From contig JAYTVA010000067.1 in NCBI GenBank assembly GCA_043744255.1, forward strand, positions 10,989 to 74,988: a DNA stretch of 64,000 nt, given 5' to 3'. This DNA is from UKL13-2 sp043744255 (GTDB taxonomy: Bacteria; Pseudomonadota; Gammaproteobacteria; Burkholderiales; Usitatibacteraceae). The translations under genes were made by a program, and so were the position numbers. The notes under the pieces are model-generated. The model had not been told where the DNA came from. It saw only the letters and a program-made list of their open reading frames with translations, and did no database searches. Of this stretch, positions 24,515 to 32,005 are shown one piece after another (the stretch's first letter is position 1; each line of letters starts with the position of its first letter).

Positions 24515-27337
24515 CTGGAATATTCGCCTAAAGATTGGGAGCAGGCATTCGCGCTGATCGACGAGGTGCTTGAGCTAGCTGAAGAGGACCGTGCTGCCTG
24601 GCTCGCCAATCTGGGCCCTCAACAATCGCAGGTCAAAACCTTGTTCGAGGAATTGCTGGCTCAGCGCGGTGAAATCAAGACCGATAGCTTCCTTGATTCT
24701 CTGCCAAAATTTGACCGCTTCGATCATCCGCAGACCGGTGATGGTGCGACTGCAAAGGCACCAGCGCTGAGTGCAGGTGCTGCCGTCGGGCCGTACGTGC
24801 TGATTTGCGAATTGGGTGTTGGTGGCATGGGCGCGGTCTGGTTGGCCGCACGCGCTGATGGCACGCTCAAGCGCACGATCGCGCTCAAGCTGCCACATCC
24901 GGGGCCATTTCAGCAGCAGCTCGCGGAGCGGTTCAGTCGTGAACGCGACATCCTTGCGGCGCTCACGCATCCGCACATCGCGCGCCTGTACGATGCCGGT
25001 AGCAGTGAAAGCGGCCAGCCCTACCTCGCGCTAGAGTATGTCGAAGGCATGCCGCTCAATGAATATTGCGCCTCAAAACGGCTCGACGTGAACGCGCGCC
25101 TCGATTTATTTTTGCAGGTATTGTCAGCCGTGCAATATGCACACACGACGCTGGTACTCCATCGCGACCTAAAGCCATCGAACATTTTGGTCACGCCGCA
25201 AGGCAGTGTGCAGTTGCTCGATTTTGGCATCGCCAAATTCATGTCCGGCAACGAGACCCACGAGACTGAGTTGACCCAAATCGGCGGCCGCGCGCTCACG
25301 CCCGATTACGCATCGCCCGAACAGATTCTCGGCTTACCGCTCAGCACGGGTTCGGATGTGTATTCGCTCGGCGTGATCCTCTACGAACTATTGAGTGGCG
25401 CACGACCCTACAAACTCAAGCGTGGCACTCGGGGTGAATTGGAAGACGCCATTCTCGCCGTCGATGCCACCCGCCCCAGTGTGACGCTTCGTAAGCGGCT
25501 GTCCTCGCCGGATGCAGTCGCCACAAAGTCTGTGCGCGAGCTGGAGGGCGACCTCGATGTCATCTGCCTCAAAGCGCTGAAGAAAAAAACCGAGGATCGC
25601 TTTCCCACTGTCGCGGCATTTGCCGAAGAGATTGCACGTTATCGACAAGGGCGCCCGATTCGTACACGTTCCGACAGCAATTTCTATCGAACCAAAAAGT
25701 TCGTCGCGCGGCATCGCGTGGTGGTGGGGCTAGGCGCGTTTGCGGCAATGGCGCTGATTGTCGGCACGATTGCCGCCACCATGCAGGCACGCCGCGCGTC
25801 GGCCGAGGCCGAAGTCGCACGACAGCAAAGCGCGCGCGCTGGCGCAGTGGAGCGATTTTTAAGCGGCCTATTTAACGCGAATGCGGTCGATCAACCCGAT
25901 CCGCAAGCCGCACAGCGCCTCACTGCGCGTGAATTGCTCGATCGCGGTGCCGCGCGCATCGACAAGGAACTAGTGAATTTCCCTGACGCCAAGGCCGATG
26001 TGTTGCAGACCTTGAGCAAGATGTACGGCGACCTCGGCGAATGGGATCGTGCCATCGAGTTTGACCGTGATCGGCTCGCCCTGGTGGCGAAGTTGCACGG
26101 CAGGCGCTCGTTGCGTTACGTCGAGGCGCTGAGTTTGAGCGCGTTTCGACTCAACGGTGCACGGCGCTTTGACGCCGAGGTACTAAAGCAGACGGCGGAG
26201 GGCAAGCAGATCTTGACTGAGCTACAGCAGGACAAGAGCGTGGAGTACGGCGCGCTGTTGCGTATGGAGGCGACGGTCTTGCGACAAACCGATCTCGACG
26301 CCGCCGTGGAAAGCGCACGTCGCGCCGTCGAAATCATGCAGCCCTTGAATGACCAGTCCCGCGATTTTGCCAAGCGCCTCGGCAGCGCATGGGGCGATCT
26401 GGGCATGACCTACGTTGCACGCGGGAATTATTTGCAAGCGAACGATGCGCTAGCGCGGGCCTACAAACTGCACGCTGATTTACACGGCGGTGAATTCCTG
26501 GATTCGGCTTTCATTGAAGCCTTGTGGGGCACGGTGGATGCCGTGCGCGGTGAGTTTGATGATGCCGAACGCCGCCTGCGCAGTGGTGCGGACAAGGTGC
26601 GCCGCGCAGTCGGTGCCAACCAGCCCGCTAGCGTCTATACCGATACCGTGCTCGGTGTGTTCTTGCATAACACAGGGCGTGGTGAGGAAGGTCGCAAGCT
26701 GGTGGATGAAGCGCGGCAGCGGATCGCGCAAAAGCTCGGCGCGCTGCATCCACGCACAGTCGATGCGCAGGTGTCGTACGCCGAGCTGTTGATTGCCGAT
26801 GGCCGATATGATGAAGCCATTGCCTTGGTAACGCCGCTCATCAATGATGAAACGCCACATCGCGCGGGGGCCGAAATTGCGTGGGCGAGTGCGTTATTGC
26901 ATGGGCGCGACTTTGCCTCAGCGGCGGCACCACTCAAGAGCGCCATCGACGCACTGGAAGCGCGTAAGGCGCGCAATGGCCGGCGTTGGACAGAGGCGAT
27001 GTTGAGCAGGGGCACATTGAATTTATTGCGTGACGACTTGGCAAGCGCGAAAAGTGATTTCAATGTGGTTGCGGCCGCAGTCGCGGAAGCGGGCATGGGC
27101 CCGCAGTTTGTGGTGCGCGTGCAGCTTGGCCTCGCGCGGGTGGCGTTGGGCGCGCGCGACCTGAGACTGGCGCAAGAACATTTGGCGCGCGCGGAAGGTG
27201 CCGCGAGCGAGTCGCGGGTAAAAGGCCGCCTCGGCATCCTCGTTGGCGAAATCGAGCGGGTACGCGGCTGTGTTGCCGATGTCAGCGCGGGGCGCGTAGC
27301 TAAGTCATTGTCTGGTAAAGCTATTTGTCCGTTGTGA
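24515..27337 (+). CDS. Membrane serine/threonine protein kinase with TPR-like sensor region
   Basis: Hanks-type kinase, 940 residues with the start used here. The kinase domain, about residues 92-370, has LGVGGMGAVW (P-loop), IALKLPH (Lys), HRDLKPSN (catalytic loop, near 216) and LDFGIAK (DFG). One membrane helix follows near 413-435 (VVVGLGAFAAMALIVGTIAA). Some 500 residues of tetratricopeptide-like helices lie on the far side. Start: the first ordinary start is GTG at 24566, but it would cut off EYSPKDWEQAFALIDEVL, which matches the conserved N-terminus of this kinase group. A CTG at 24515 lies 5 bases after a perfect GGAGG (24505-24509) and no ATG, GTG or TTG occurs in between, so CTG initiation is inferred. 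It probably acts with the adjacent sigma factor. Confidence 0.85.
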   Translation: MEYSPKDWEQAFALIDEVLELAEEDRAAWLANLGPQQSQVKTLFEELLAQRGEIKTDSFLDSLPKFDRFDHPQTGDGATAKAPALSAGAAVGPYVLICELGVGGMGAVWLAARADGTLKRTIALKLPHPGPFQQQLAERFSRERDILAALTHPHIARLYDAGSSESGQPYLALEYVEGMPLNEYCASKRLDVNARLDLFLQVLSAVQYAHTTLVLHRDLKPSNILVTPQGSVQLLDFGIAKFMSGNETHETELTQIGGRALTPDYASPEQILGLPLSTGSDVYSLGVILYELLSGARPYKLKRGTRGELEDAILAVDATRPSVTLRKRLSSPDAVATKSVRELEGDLDVICLKALKKKTEDRFPTVAAFAEEIARYRQGRPIRTRSDSNFYRTKKFVARHRVVVGLGAFAAMALIVGTIAATMQARRASAEAEVARQQSARAGAVERFLSGLFNANAVDQPDPQAAQRLTARELLDRGAARIDKELVNFPDAKADVLQTLSKMYGDLGEWDRAIEFDRDRLALVAKLHGRRSLRYVEALSLSAFRLNGARRFDAEVLKQTAEGKQILTELQQDKSVEYGALLRMEATVLRQTDLDAAVESARRAVEIMQPLNDQSRDFAKRLGSAWGDLGMTYVARGNYLQANDALARAYKLHADLHGGEFLDSAFIEALWGTVDAVRGEFDDAERRLRSGADKVRRAVGANQPASVYTDTVLGVFLHNTGRGEEGRKLVDEARQRIAQKLGALHPRTVDAQVSYAELLIADGRYDEAIALVTPLINDETPHRAGAEIAWASALLHGRDFASAAAPLKSAIDALEARKARNGRRWTEAMLSRGTLNLLRDDLASAKSDFNVVAAAVAEAGMGPQFVVRVQLGLARVALGARDLRLAQEHLARAEGAASESRVKGRLGILVGEIERVRGCVADVSAGRVAKSLSGKAICPL

Positions 27338-27345
27338 ACTCATAA

Positions 27346-27399
27346 TTTCGCGCCGTGGCTAGACGGAACCTGCAGTATTTTTGGCCGTCTGGTGCGAAA
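27346..27399 (+). other. Hairpin after the kinase gene
   Basis: TTTCGCGCC (27346-27354) pairs with GGTGCGAAA (27391-27399), one G-U. Inside it AGACGG (27361-27366) pairs with CCGTCT (27385-27390). No T-run follows, so it may be a processing or factor-dependent stop rather than a classical terminator. Confidence 0.35.
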
Positions 27400-27422
27400 T
27401 TCGGCGCTAACCAAAAAATATT

Positions 27423-27452
27423 TTGCGAAGACTGTCGGAATCGCCATATAAA
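27423..27452 (+). promoter_or_regulatory. Candidate sigma-70 promoter for the hotdog gene
   Basis: TTGCGA (27423-27428), 18-base spacer, TATAAA (27447-27452). It lies about 130 bases upstream of the ATG at 27584. Confidence 0.35.
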
Positions 27453-27583
27453 TTACGTTTACTCAAGTAGGGACAGTTTTTTTCAGCAGAAACGGCCACA
27501 CCGGGTCTGACAGAAGAGCTGGCACGCGGGCAACCGCCTCCCGGTAAGTTGGCATTGTTTGTTACCAACATTGAGGGCACCAC

Positions 27584-28111
27584 ATGAATTTGCAAACTGT
27601 TCGGGGTTTGGTCATCCAAAATTGGGTCAGCCTGCCTCGCCGCGCACACGCGCCCGCCGTCGAAGATGCTGCGTACAACCAGCGGTTTACCTCAGTGTTT
27701 AACACCTCCTACTTGCGCGCGACCATTGAGGGATTGTGTGTCGATGAATTGGCGAAACACGCCACCCCGTTCGAAGAAACGGTCATCGGTACTGGCGTAG
27801 ATTTTCGGCAATCGATAGTGGCACACCATGACAGCACCATTTTTGTGCGAGGCCACGTGGTGGATTTGTCCGCGAGCTTGGTGACCTTTTACGTGGTCGC
27901 CATGCAAGATGACAAAATGATCGGCTCTGGCACCTACAATTTTGCGGTCATGTCACGGGCAACGACTGCCGCTGAGATCCGTCGCGAAAACGAACTGCCA
28001 CGCGCACCGCGCTCGCCGCCATTGCCACCGCGATTCGATGTTGAGCGTCGCCTGCAAGCGCGAAATGAGCGGAGCGCGACCGAGCGTACCCAGCCCGGTG
28101 TTGCGCAGTGA
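27584..28111 (+). CDS. Hotdog-fold thioesterase-like protein (FlK-like)
   Basis: 175 residues. The middle part, about residues 50-125, reads like a hotdog thioesterase of the FlK/MaoC-like type: ELAKHATPFEETVIGTGVDFRQ, then VRGHVVDLSASLVTFYVVAMQDDKMIGSGTYNFAVM, the usual D-x-x-x-I-G-x-G-x strand pair. The last 45 residues are Arg/Pro-rich and probably disordered. No catalytic residues can be assigned with certainty. A short membrane-protein gene follows 23 bases later. Thioesterase activity is inferred from fold only. Confidence 0.5.
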   Translation: MNLQTVRGLVIQNWVSLPRRAHAPAVEDAAYNQRFTSVFNTSYLRATIEGLCVDELAKHATPFEETVIGTGVDFRQSIVAHHDSTIFVRGHVVDLSASLVTFYVVAMQDDKMIGSGTYNFAVMSRATTAAEIRRENELPRAPRSPPLPPRFDVERRLQARNERSATERTQPGVAQ

Positions 28112-28134
28112 ACACTACCCACAAAGGAGTCACG

Positions 28135-28326
28135 ATGATGAGCATAACCGCCCAGCCGTCTTTTGCCGCTTGGTGCACGCAATACGGCGGCCTCACCCTT
28201 CGGGCTGTTCTTTTTACGGTCCTCTGGGTCGCCCTAACCCTAGTACTGGTCGGCGATATGCTGGGGAGTCGCAGCGCGCCGCAAGACCTACAGGCAGGTG
28301 TGCCGGTGATGGTGGCGCGGCACTGA
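28135..28326 (+). CDS. Small single-span membrane protein, unknown
   Basis: 63 residues from the ATG at 28135, which has AAAGGAG 6 bases upstream; a GTG at 28108 in frame is less likely. One hydrophobic helix lies in the middle (LRAVLFTVLWVALTLVLVGDML), with short polar ends. It follows the hotdog gene closely, suggesting one transcript. No family recognised. Confidence 0.5.
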   Translation: MMSITAQPSFAAWCTQYGGLTLRAVLFTVLWVALTLVLVGDMLGSRSAPQDLQAGVPVMVARH

Positions 28327-28551
28327 CTGGTGCCTCAGTTCGGCATGTTGTCGGAAACACTGCTGCTATTTCGCGCACCGTGCAGAGTCCGACGTGCTCG
28401 AACAGATGGTGCCACTGACTGACTGGCACTGGGCTGCACCGTCAGCTGAGTATCAGTCGTCGAGAAAATTTTAAGCGGTTCGACTATCCGTATTGGATGG
28501 TTCGGTTGCTCACGGGGCCGTACGAACGGTTTCATCAAGCGCTGCTAGGAC

Positions 28552-29138
28552 TTGGCGGCAGACCCAACAACATCTCTCTGCGGGGGCCTCAAATGGAAAA
28601 AAGCGCGACAGAACAGAACAGAACAGAACAGAACAGAACAGAACATAGTCCGACTAAATAGCAAATTCGCCCGTATTGCCACCTTCCTATTTCTGTGGGG
28701 AATCGGAGGCGTTGGCTCTGCATTTGCGCAGTCGTGTGCCGCTCCCACCGACTTGGGGGCGACGGTGACTTTGCAGTCCGCTGGAAAGATTGTTCACGTG
28801 GAGTGGCTGACGCTGGTGGCTGACACGCCTGATAGCGTAATTATCGATGACGAGCTAACGCCAGTGCGGAGCGTAATGTCCTCTTATGGCGCAACAACGA
28901 CGGCACCGTAGCTGTGTGGCTCATGAACGGCAGCACTCTCATCAGCGGTGCCGGCATTCTCGGCCCCAGCACAGTCTGGCGGGTCACTCATATCGGCGAC
29001 TACAACGGGGATGGCAAGGCCGACCTAATGTGGCGCAACACCACCGATGGTTCGATCACGATGTGGTTGATGAGTGGCGGCACGACCATTGGTGCGGCGG
29101 GGCTGGTGGGGGCGGGGGGGTGGAGGGTGGTGCCGTAG
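28552..29138 (+). pseudogene. Remnant of a secreted FG-GAP/VCBS repeat protein, frameshifted
   Basis: Two frames of one former gene. The first (to 28911) has a (GAACA)7 tract, then a signal peptide (FARIATFLFLWGIGGVGSAFA-QSC) and about 50 residues of mature sequence. The second frame, readable from about 28875, gives LLWRNNDGTVAVWLMNG, then GDYNGDGKADLMWRNTTDGS and ends GWRVVP. This is a typical end of VCBS/FG-GAP proteins with the Ca-binding NDGxGD-like loops. The frames join around 28860-28880, where a deletion must have removed most repeats and shifted the frame. The only start in the first frame is TTG at 28552; an ATG at 28593 is one repeat unit out of frame with the signal peptide. A cell-surface or secreted role is likely for the intact ancestor. 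Confidence 0.6.
28611..28645 (+). repeat. Pentanucleotide tandem repeat (GAACA)7
   Basis: Seven perfect GAACA units immediately upstream of the signal-peptide codons of the VCBS-type remnant. Unit length is not a multiple of three, so gain or loss of a unit changes the reading frame. With one more unit (or two fewer) the ATG at 28593 reads straight into the signal peptide. Confidence 0.95.
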
Positions 29139-29244
29139 CTGTCGCGCGGCTACTCAAGTGTTGGTTGCATTCATCGTTAACGCTGCATGTGTTCAGTGCT
29201 GTACCGGGTGTTGCAATGTGCGCAATCAGTCGGAGAGCGCTGGG

Positions 29245-30239
29245 CTAACGCCGATTCATCCGTGCCCGTTTGTCCAGCGCTCTCCAAATCATTCTGGTTG
29301 TGCTGCCGTCTGCGGTTCCAGCCCGAATTCGTTTGCGCCAAACAGTCGGGAGTCCCCGAAGGCCATCGAGTTTTGCTCGAAGCCAGGTGCGCGATTGGCC
29401 GCGTTTCGCTAGCACCAGGAGCGCAATAAAGCTCATGCCCATGTGCAGCGGCAGGAGGAGCCAGAGAAGAGCGTTTGGCATGTTCTTCACGTACGTCCAC
29501 ATCAAATTTCGATGCCCGTGGTAAACCGCGAACTCGCTGTGCTGACTACCGGTCGTCGCTGAGCCCACGTGGTAAGCAATCGCAGACGGAATCAACAAGC
29601 AGTGATGACCAGCGAGGCGCAAGCGAAATCCGAGGTCCACGTCTTCCATGTAGCAAAAAAAATCTTCGTCGAATCCGCCGACCTCAACCAGCGCTGACTG
29701 TTTGTAGATGGCCGCAGCGGCGCACGGTGAAAATACTTCAATTTCGCTAAGGTCGGTGTTCTCTGCGCGCGCCGCACCATGCTTGCGACGCCATGCCAAG
29801 CCAAGCCGCTTATGTGGTATGTATCGCCGAGGCCATCAAGTCGCGAATGATCGTTTGCCATGACCAGTTGTGTCGCGAACATTGCGCAGGTGGGGTAGCG
29901 GGCGCTGGCGTCAATCAAGGTTGAAAGCCAATCCTGCGCGATGAACGCATCGGGGTTGATGAGTGCGATCCATTCACAATCATCTAGCGCCGCGATGCCC
30001 ACGTTGTTGGCTTTTGCAAAGCCCAGATTGCTCTGCATCCGAATGTATTCGAGGTGATGTTTCTCTGAAAACGGTAACGTATCAGGCTGATTTTCGCTGG
30101 CGTTATCGATTACGACCACGCGCGAGAACGGGGTGGATTGTTGATCGATAGCGTCGATGCAGCGCGTCAACAGCTCCCAAGAATTCCAATTGACGATGAT
30201 TGCGCCGACGCGCGCCACACTTGATCGAGGCTCAATCAA
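29245..30239 (-). pseudogene. GT2 glycosyltransferase (rhamnosyltransferase-like), frameshifted by a 5-bp tandem duplication
   Basis: Starting at the ATG at 30239 the protein reads as a GT-A family 2 enzyme: VGAIIVNWNSWELLTRCIDA, VVVIDNASEN, NLGFAKANNVGI and LINPDAF. The frame is lost after DTYHISGLAW and resumes in the next frame with WRRKHGAARAENT, CAAAAIYKQSAL, GGFDEDFFCYMEDVDLGFRLRLAG and a C-terminal hydrophobic helix. At the junction the plus strand shows GCCAA-GCCAA-GCC (29795-29807). Removing one GCCAA restores a continuous protein of about 330 residues. The gene start overlaps the end of the upstream Bug-type gene by 8 bases. It could be a recent natural mutation, phase variation or a sequencing error. 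Confidence 0.85.
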
Positions 30240-31200
30240 TTCGCGCCCCCGATTTTTTCGCCACCTCCGCCCACTTGGCGATGTCGTTCTTCAACATCGT
30301 GGCGGCCTCCTCTGGGCGATTGGCAACAATATCTGCGCCCTGCGCGGCAAAGCGATCCGCCAGATCCTGAATCGCCAGTACCTTGACCGACGCTGCGTGC
30401 AGTTTCGCCAACACATCCTTCGGTGTCGCCGCAGGAGCGAACAGGCCAAAGAAATTCGTCGATTCGAATCCCGGATAGCCGGATTCGGCAACCGTTGGTA
30501 CCTCGGGAAATTGCTTCGCGCGCTTCGGGCCCGTCACCGCCAACGCGCGCACCTTGCCCGACTTGACCAGTGCACCGACAGAAATCGTCGAGTCGTACAT
30601 GATCGAAATTTGTCCTGACAACAAATCGGGGAACACAAACGCGCTGCCTTTGTAGGGAATGTGCGCGATCTCGGTGCCGTTGAGGTTGTTGAATAACTCG
30701 CCGGTGAGGTGCGAGATGGTGCCGTTGCCGCTGGAGCCAAAATTGAGTTTGCCGGGGTTCGCTTTGGCGTGTGCGACCAATTCACGCAGAGAGGTTGCGG
30801 GCAGGCTGGGGTTCACCACCACCACGTTTTGTGACACCGACAACATCGTGATCGGCGCGAAGTCCTTGATCGGATCGTAGGGCAACTTTTTGTACAGGCT
30901 GGGCGCAATGGCGTGATTGCTGCTGGTACCGATGGTGAGTGTGTAGCCGTCAGGGGTGGCCTTGGCCACCGCGTCAGCGCCAATGGTGCCACCCGCACCT
31001 GGTTTGTTTTCGATGATGACCTGCTGCTTTAATTCCTCGGAAAGTTTCACCGCAAAATCGCGTGAAAGAATATCAGTCGCGCCGCCGGGCGGAAAGCCGA
31101 TCACGATCTTGATCGGCTTGGTCGGAAATGTTTGTGCGCAACCGATAGTCGACGCAACGAATGTAGAGAGGGCGACTACACACAGCATGAGAAATTTCAT
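30232..31200 (-). CDS. Bug family tripartite tricarboxylate-type substrate-binding protein
   Basis: Periplasmic solute-binding protein of 322 residues, TctC/Bug family, extremely expanded in Betaproteobacteria. Signal peptide 1-22 (MKFLMLCVVALSTFVASTIGCA) is followed by the family start FPTKPIKIVIGFPPGGATDILSR. VIENKPGAGGTIGAD, DGYTLTIGTSSNHA and YDPIKDFAPITML are diagnostic. No TctA/TctB membrane genes are adjacent, so it is an orphan receptor, as is common for this family. The ligand is probably a carboxylate or small aromatic acid; not assignable. Confidence 0.93.
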   Translation of the reverse strand: MKFLMLCVVALSTFVASTIGCAQTFPTKPIKIVIGFPPGGATDILSRDFAVKLSEELKQQVIIENKPGAGGTIGADAVAKATPDGYTLTIGTSSNHAIAPSLYKKLPYDPIKDFAPITMLSVSQNVVVVNPSLPATSLRELVAHAKANPGKLNFGSSGNGTISHLTGELFNNLNGTEIAHIPYKGSAFVFPDLLSGQISIMYDSTISVGALVKSGKVRALAVTGPKRAKQFPEVPTVAESGYPGFESTNFFGLFAPAATPKDVLAKLHAASVKVLAIQDLADRFAAQGADIVANRPEEAATMLKNDIAKWAEVAKKSGARID

Positions 31201-31313
31201 TCGGATTCCTTGGCAATGGGAGCGGAGGGCGCGGTGTTAGACTGCATTTTTTCAGAGCAGGCGCGCCGGCAAATTTTCAGCGCACTGGCTCATCAATACA
31301 CAACAGTGCACAA

Positions 31314-31541
31314 ATGATACCTGCTCGCTACACCTCCGTCGTATTCGCTTTTGTGATGTCGTTCATGATGGCATTGCTGATCTCTGGCATCCTGACATTC
31401 GTCAATCTTGGTTGGATCGATGGTTTCTTGCTGTTGTGGATGCGCTCATTTTTGATCGCCTGGCTCAGCGCGTTTTGTGCGGTGCTGTTGCTGCTGCCGG
31501 TGGCGCGCCGCTTGGTCGCACTGGTCGTCGCGGCAAAATGA
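31314..31541 (+). CDS. DUF2798 small membrane protein
   Basis: 75 residues with two membrane helices. YTSVVFAFVMSFMMALLISG and FLIAWLSAFCAVLLLLPVARRLV match the DUF2798 pattern (two helices, PxxRRxV end). ATG at 31314 within a short leader after the divergent Bug gene. Function unknown. Confidence 0.75.
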   Translation: MIPARYTSVVFAFVMSFMMALLISGILTFVNLGWIDGFLLLWMRSFLIAWLSAFCAVLLLLPVARRLVALVVAAK

Positions 31542-31569
31542 CCTCGAACTTCAATCGGGAATCGCACAT

Positions 31570-31956
31570 ATGAAACGCCTCTGGATTGCCGTGCTTTTCA
31601 CCTGTGCGAGTGCTCACGCTGCCGATCATGTTGGCACCTGCACTGAGCGCACCGGCATCGACAAGGCGCGTTGCGAACGCCATTCCATCATGGCTAAAAA
31701 ATGTGGCGCGCTCAGAGGCGACGCACACTTCAGCTGTGATCGAGAATTCCTCATCGCCAACCCGCTCGACTGCAATCAGCTCACCGACAACGGCAAAGAC
31801 AAAGACAAAGACAAAGACAAAGACAAAGGAAAAGGCAAAGCGAAAGCCAGTTGCGAAGCCGAAGGCAATGCATTCAAAACCTGCGAGGCACAGCTGGGGA
31901 TTGCGTTTATGAAATGCGTGAAAACAACCACGGGCGAAAGCCCGCTGGGGCATTGA
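31570..31956 (+). CDS. Exported cysteine-rich protein with a Lys-Asp repeat, unknown function
   Basis: 128 residues. The signal peptide MKRLWIAVLFTCASAHA starts at the ATG at 31570; the open frame further upstream lacks it. The mature part has eight Cys spread over two short blocks (GTCTERTGIDKARCERHS; CSCDREFL-like; CEAEGNAFKTCEAQ; MKCVKT), suggesting disulfides in the periplasm. Between them is a charged linker of DK repeats coded by five perfect GACAAA units, then KGKGKAKA. It lies 28 bases after the DUF2798 gene. No family recognised. Confidence 0.6.
   Translation: MKRLWIAVLFTCASAHAADHVGTCTERTGIDKARCERHSIMAKKCGALRGDAHFSCDREFLIANPLDCNQLTDNGKDKDKDKDKDKGKGKAKASCEAEGNAFKTCEAQLGIAFMKCVKTTTGESPLGH
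31798..31827 (+). repeat. Hexanucleotide repeat (GACAAA)5 inside a coding region
   Basis: Five perfect GACAAA units coding (Asp-Lys)5. The unit is a multiple of three, so copy-number change alters linker length without frameshift. Confidence 0.9.
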
Positions 31957-32005
31957 CCCTGTTGCCTGAAACGCCAGCATTGGCGGGCATCTTGAGGCAA
32001 CCAAC

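Noticed and set aside
28593..28661. Short peptide from ATG 28593 across the GAACA repeats as a gene of its own
   Set aside because: Only 22 codons of repeat sequence; better explained as an out-of-frame start of the VCBS-type remnant.
31798..31827. GACAAA repeats as a phase-variation tract
   Set aside because: Hexamer keeps the reading frame, so it can only alter linker length.
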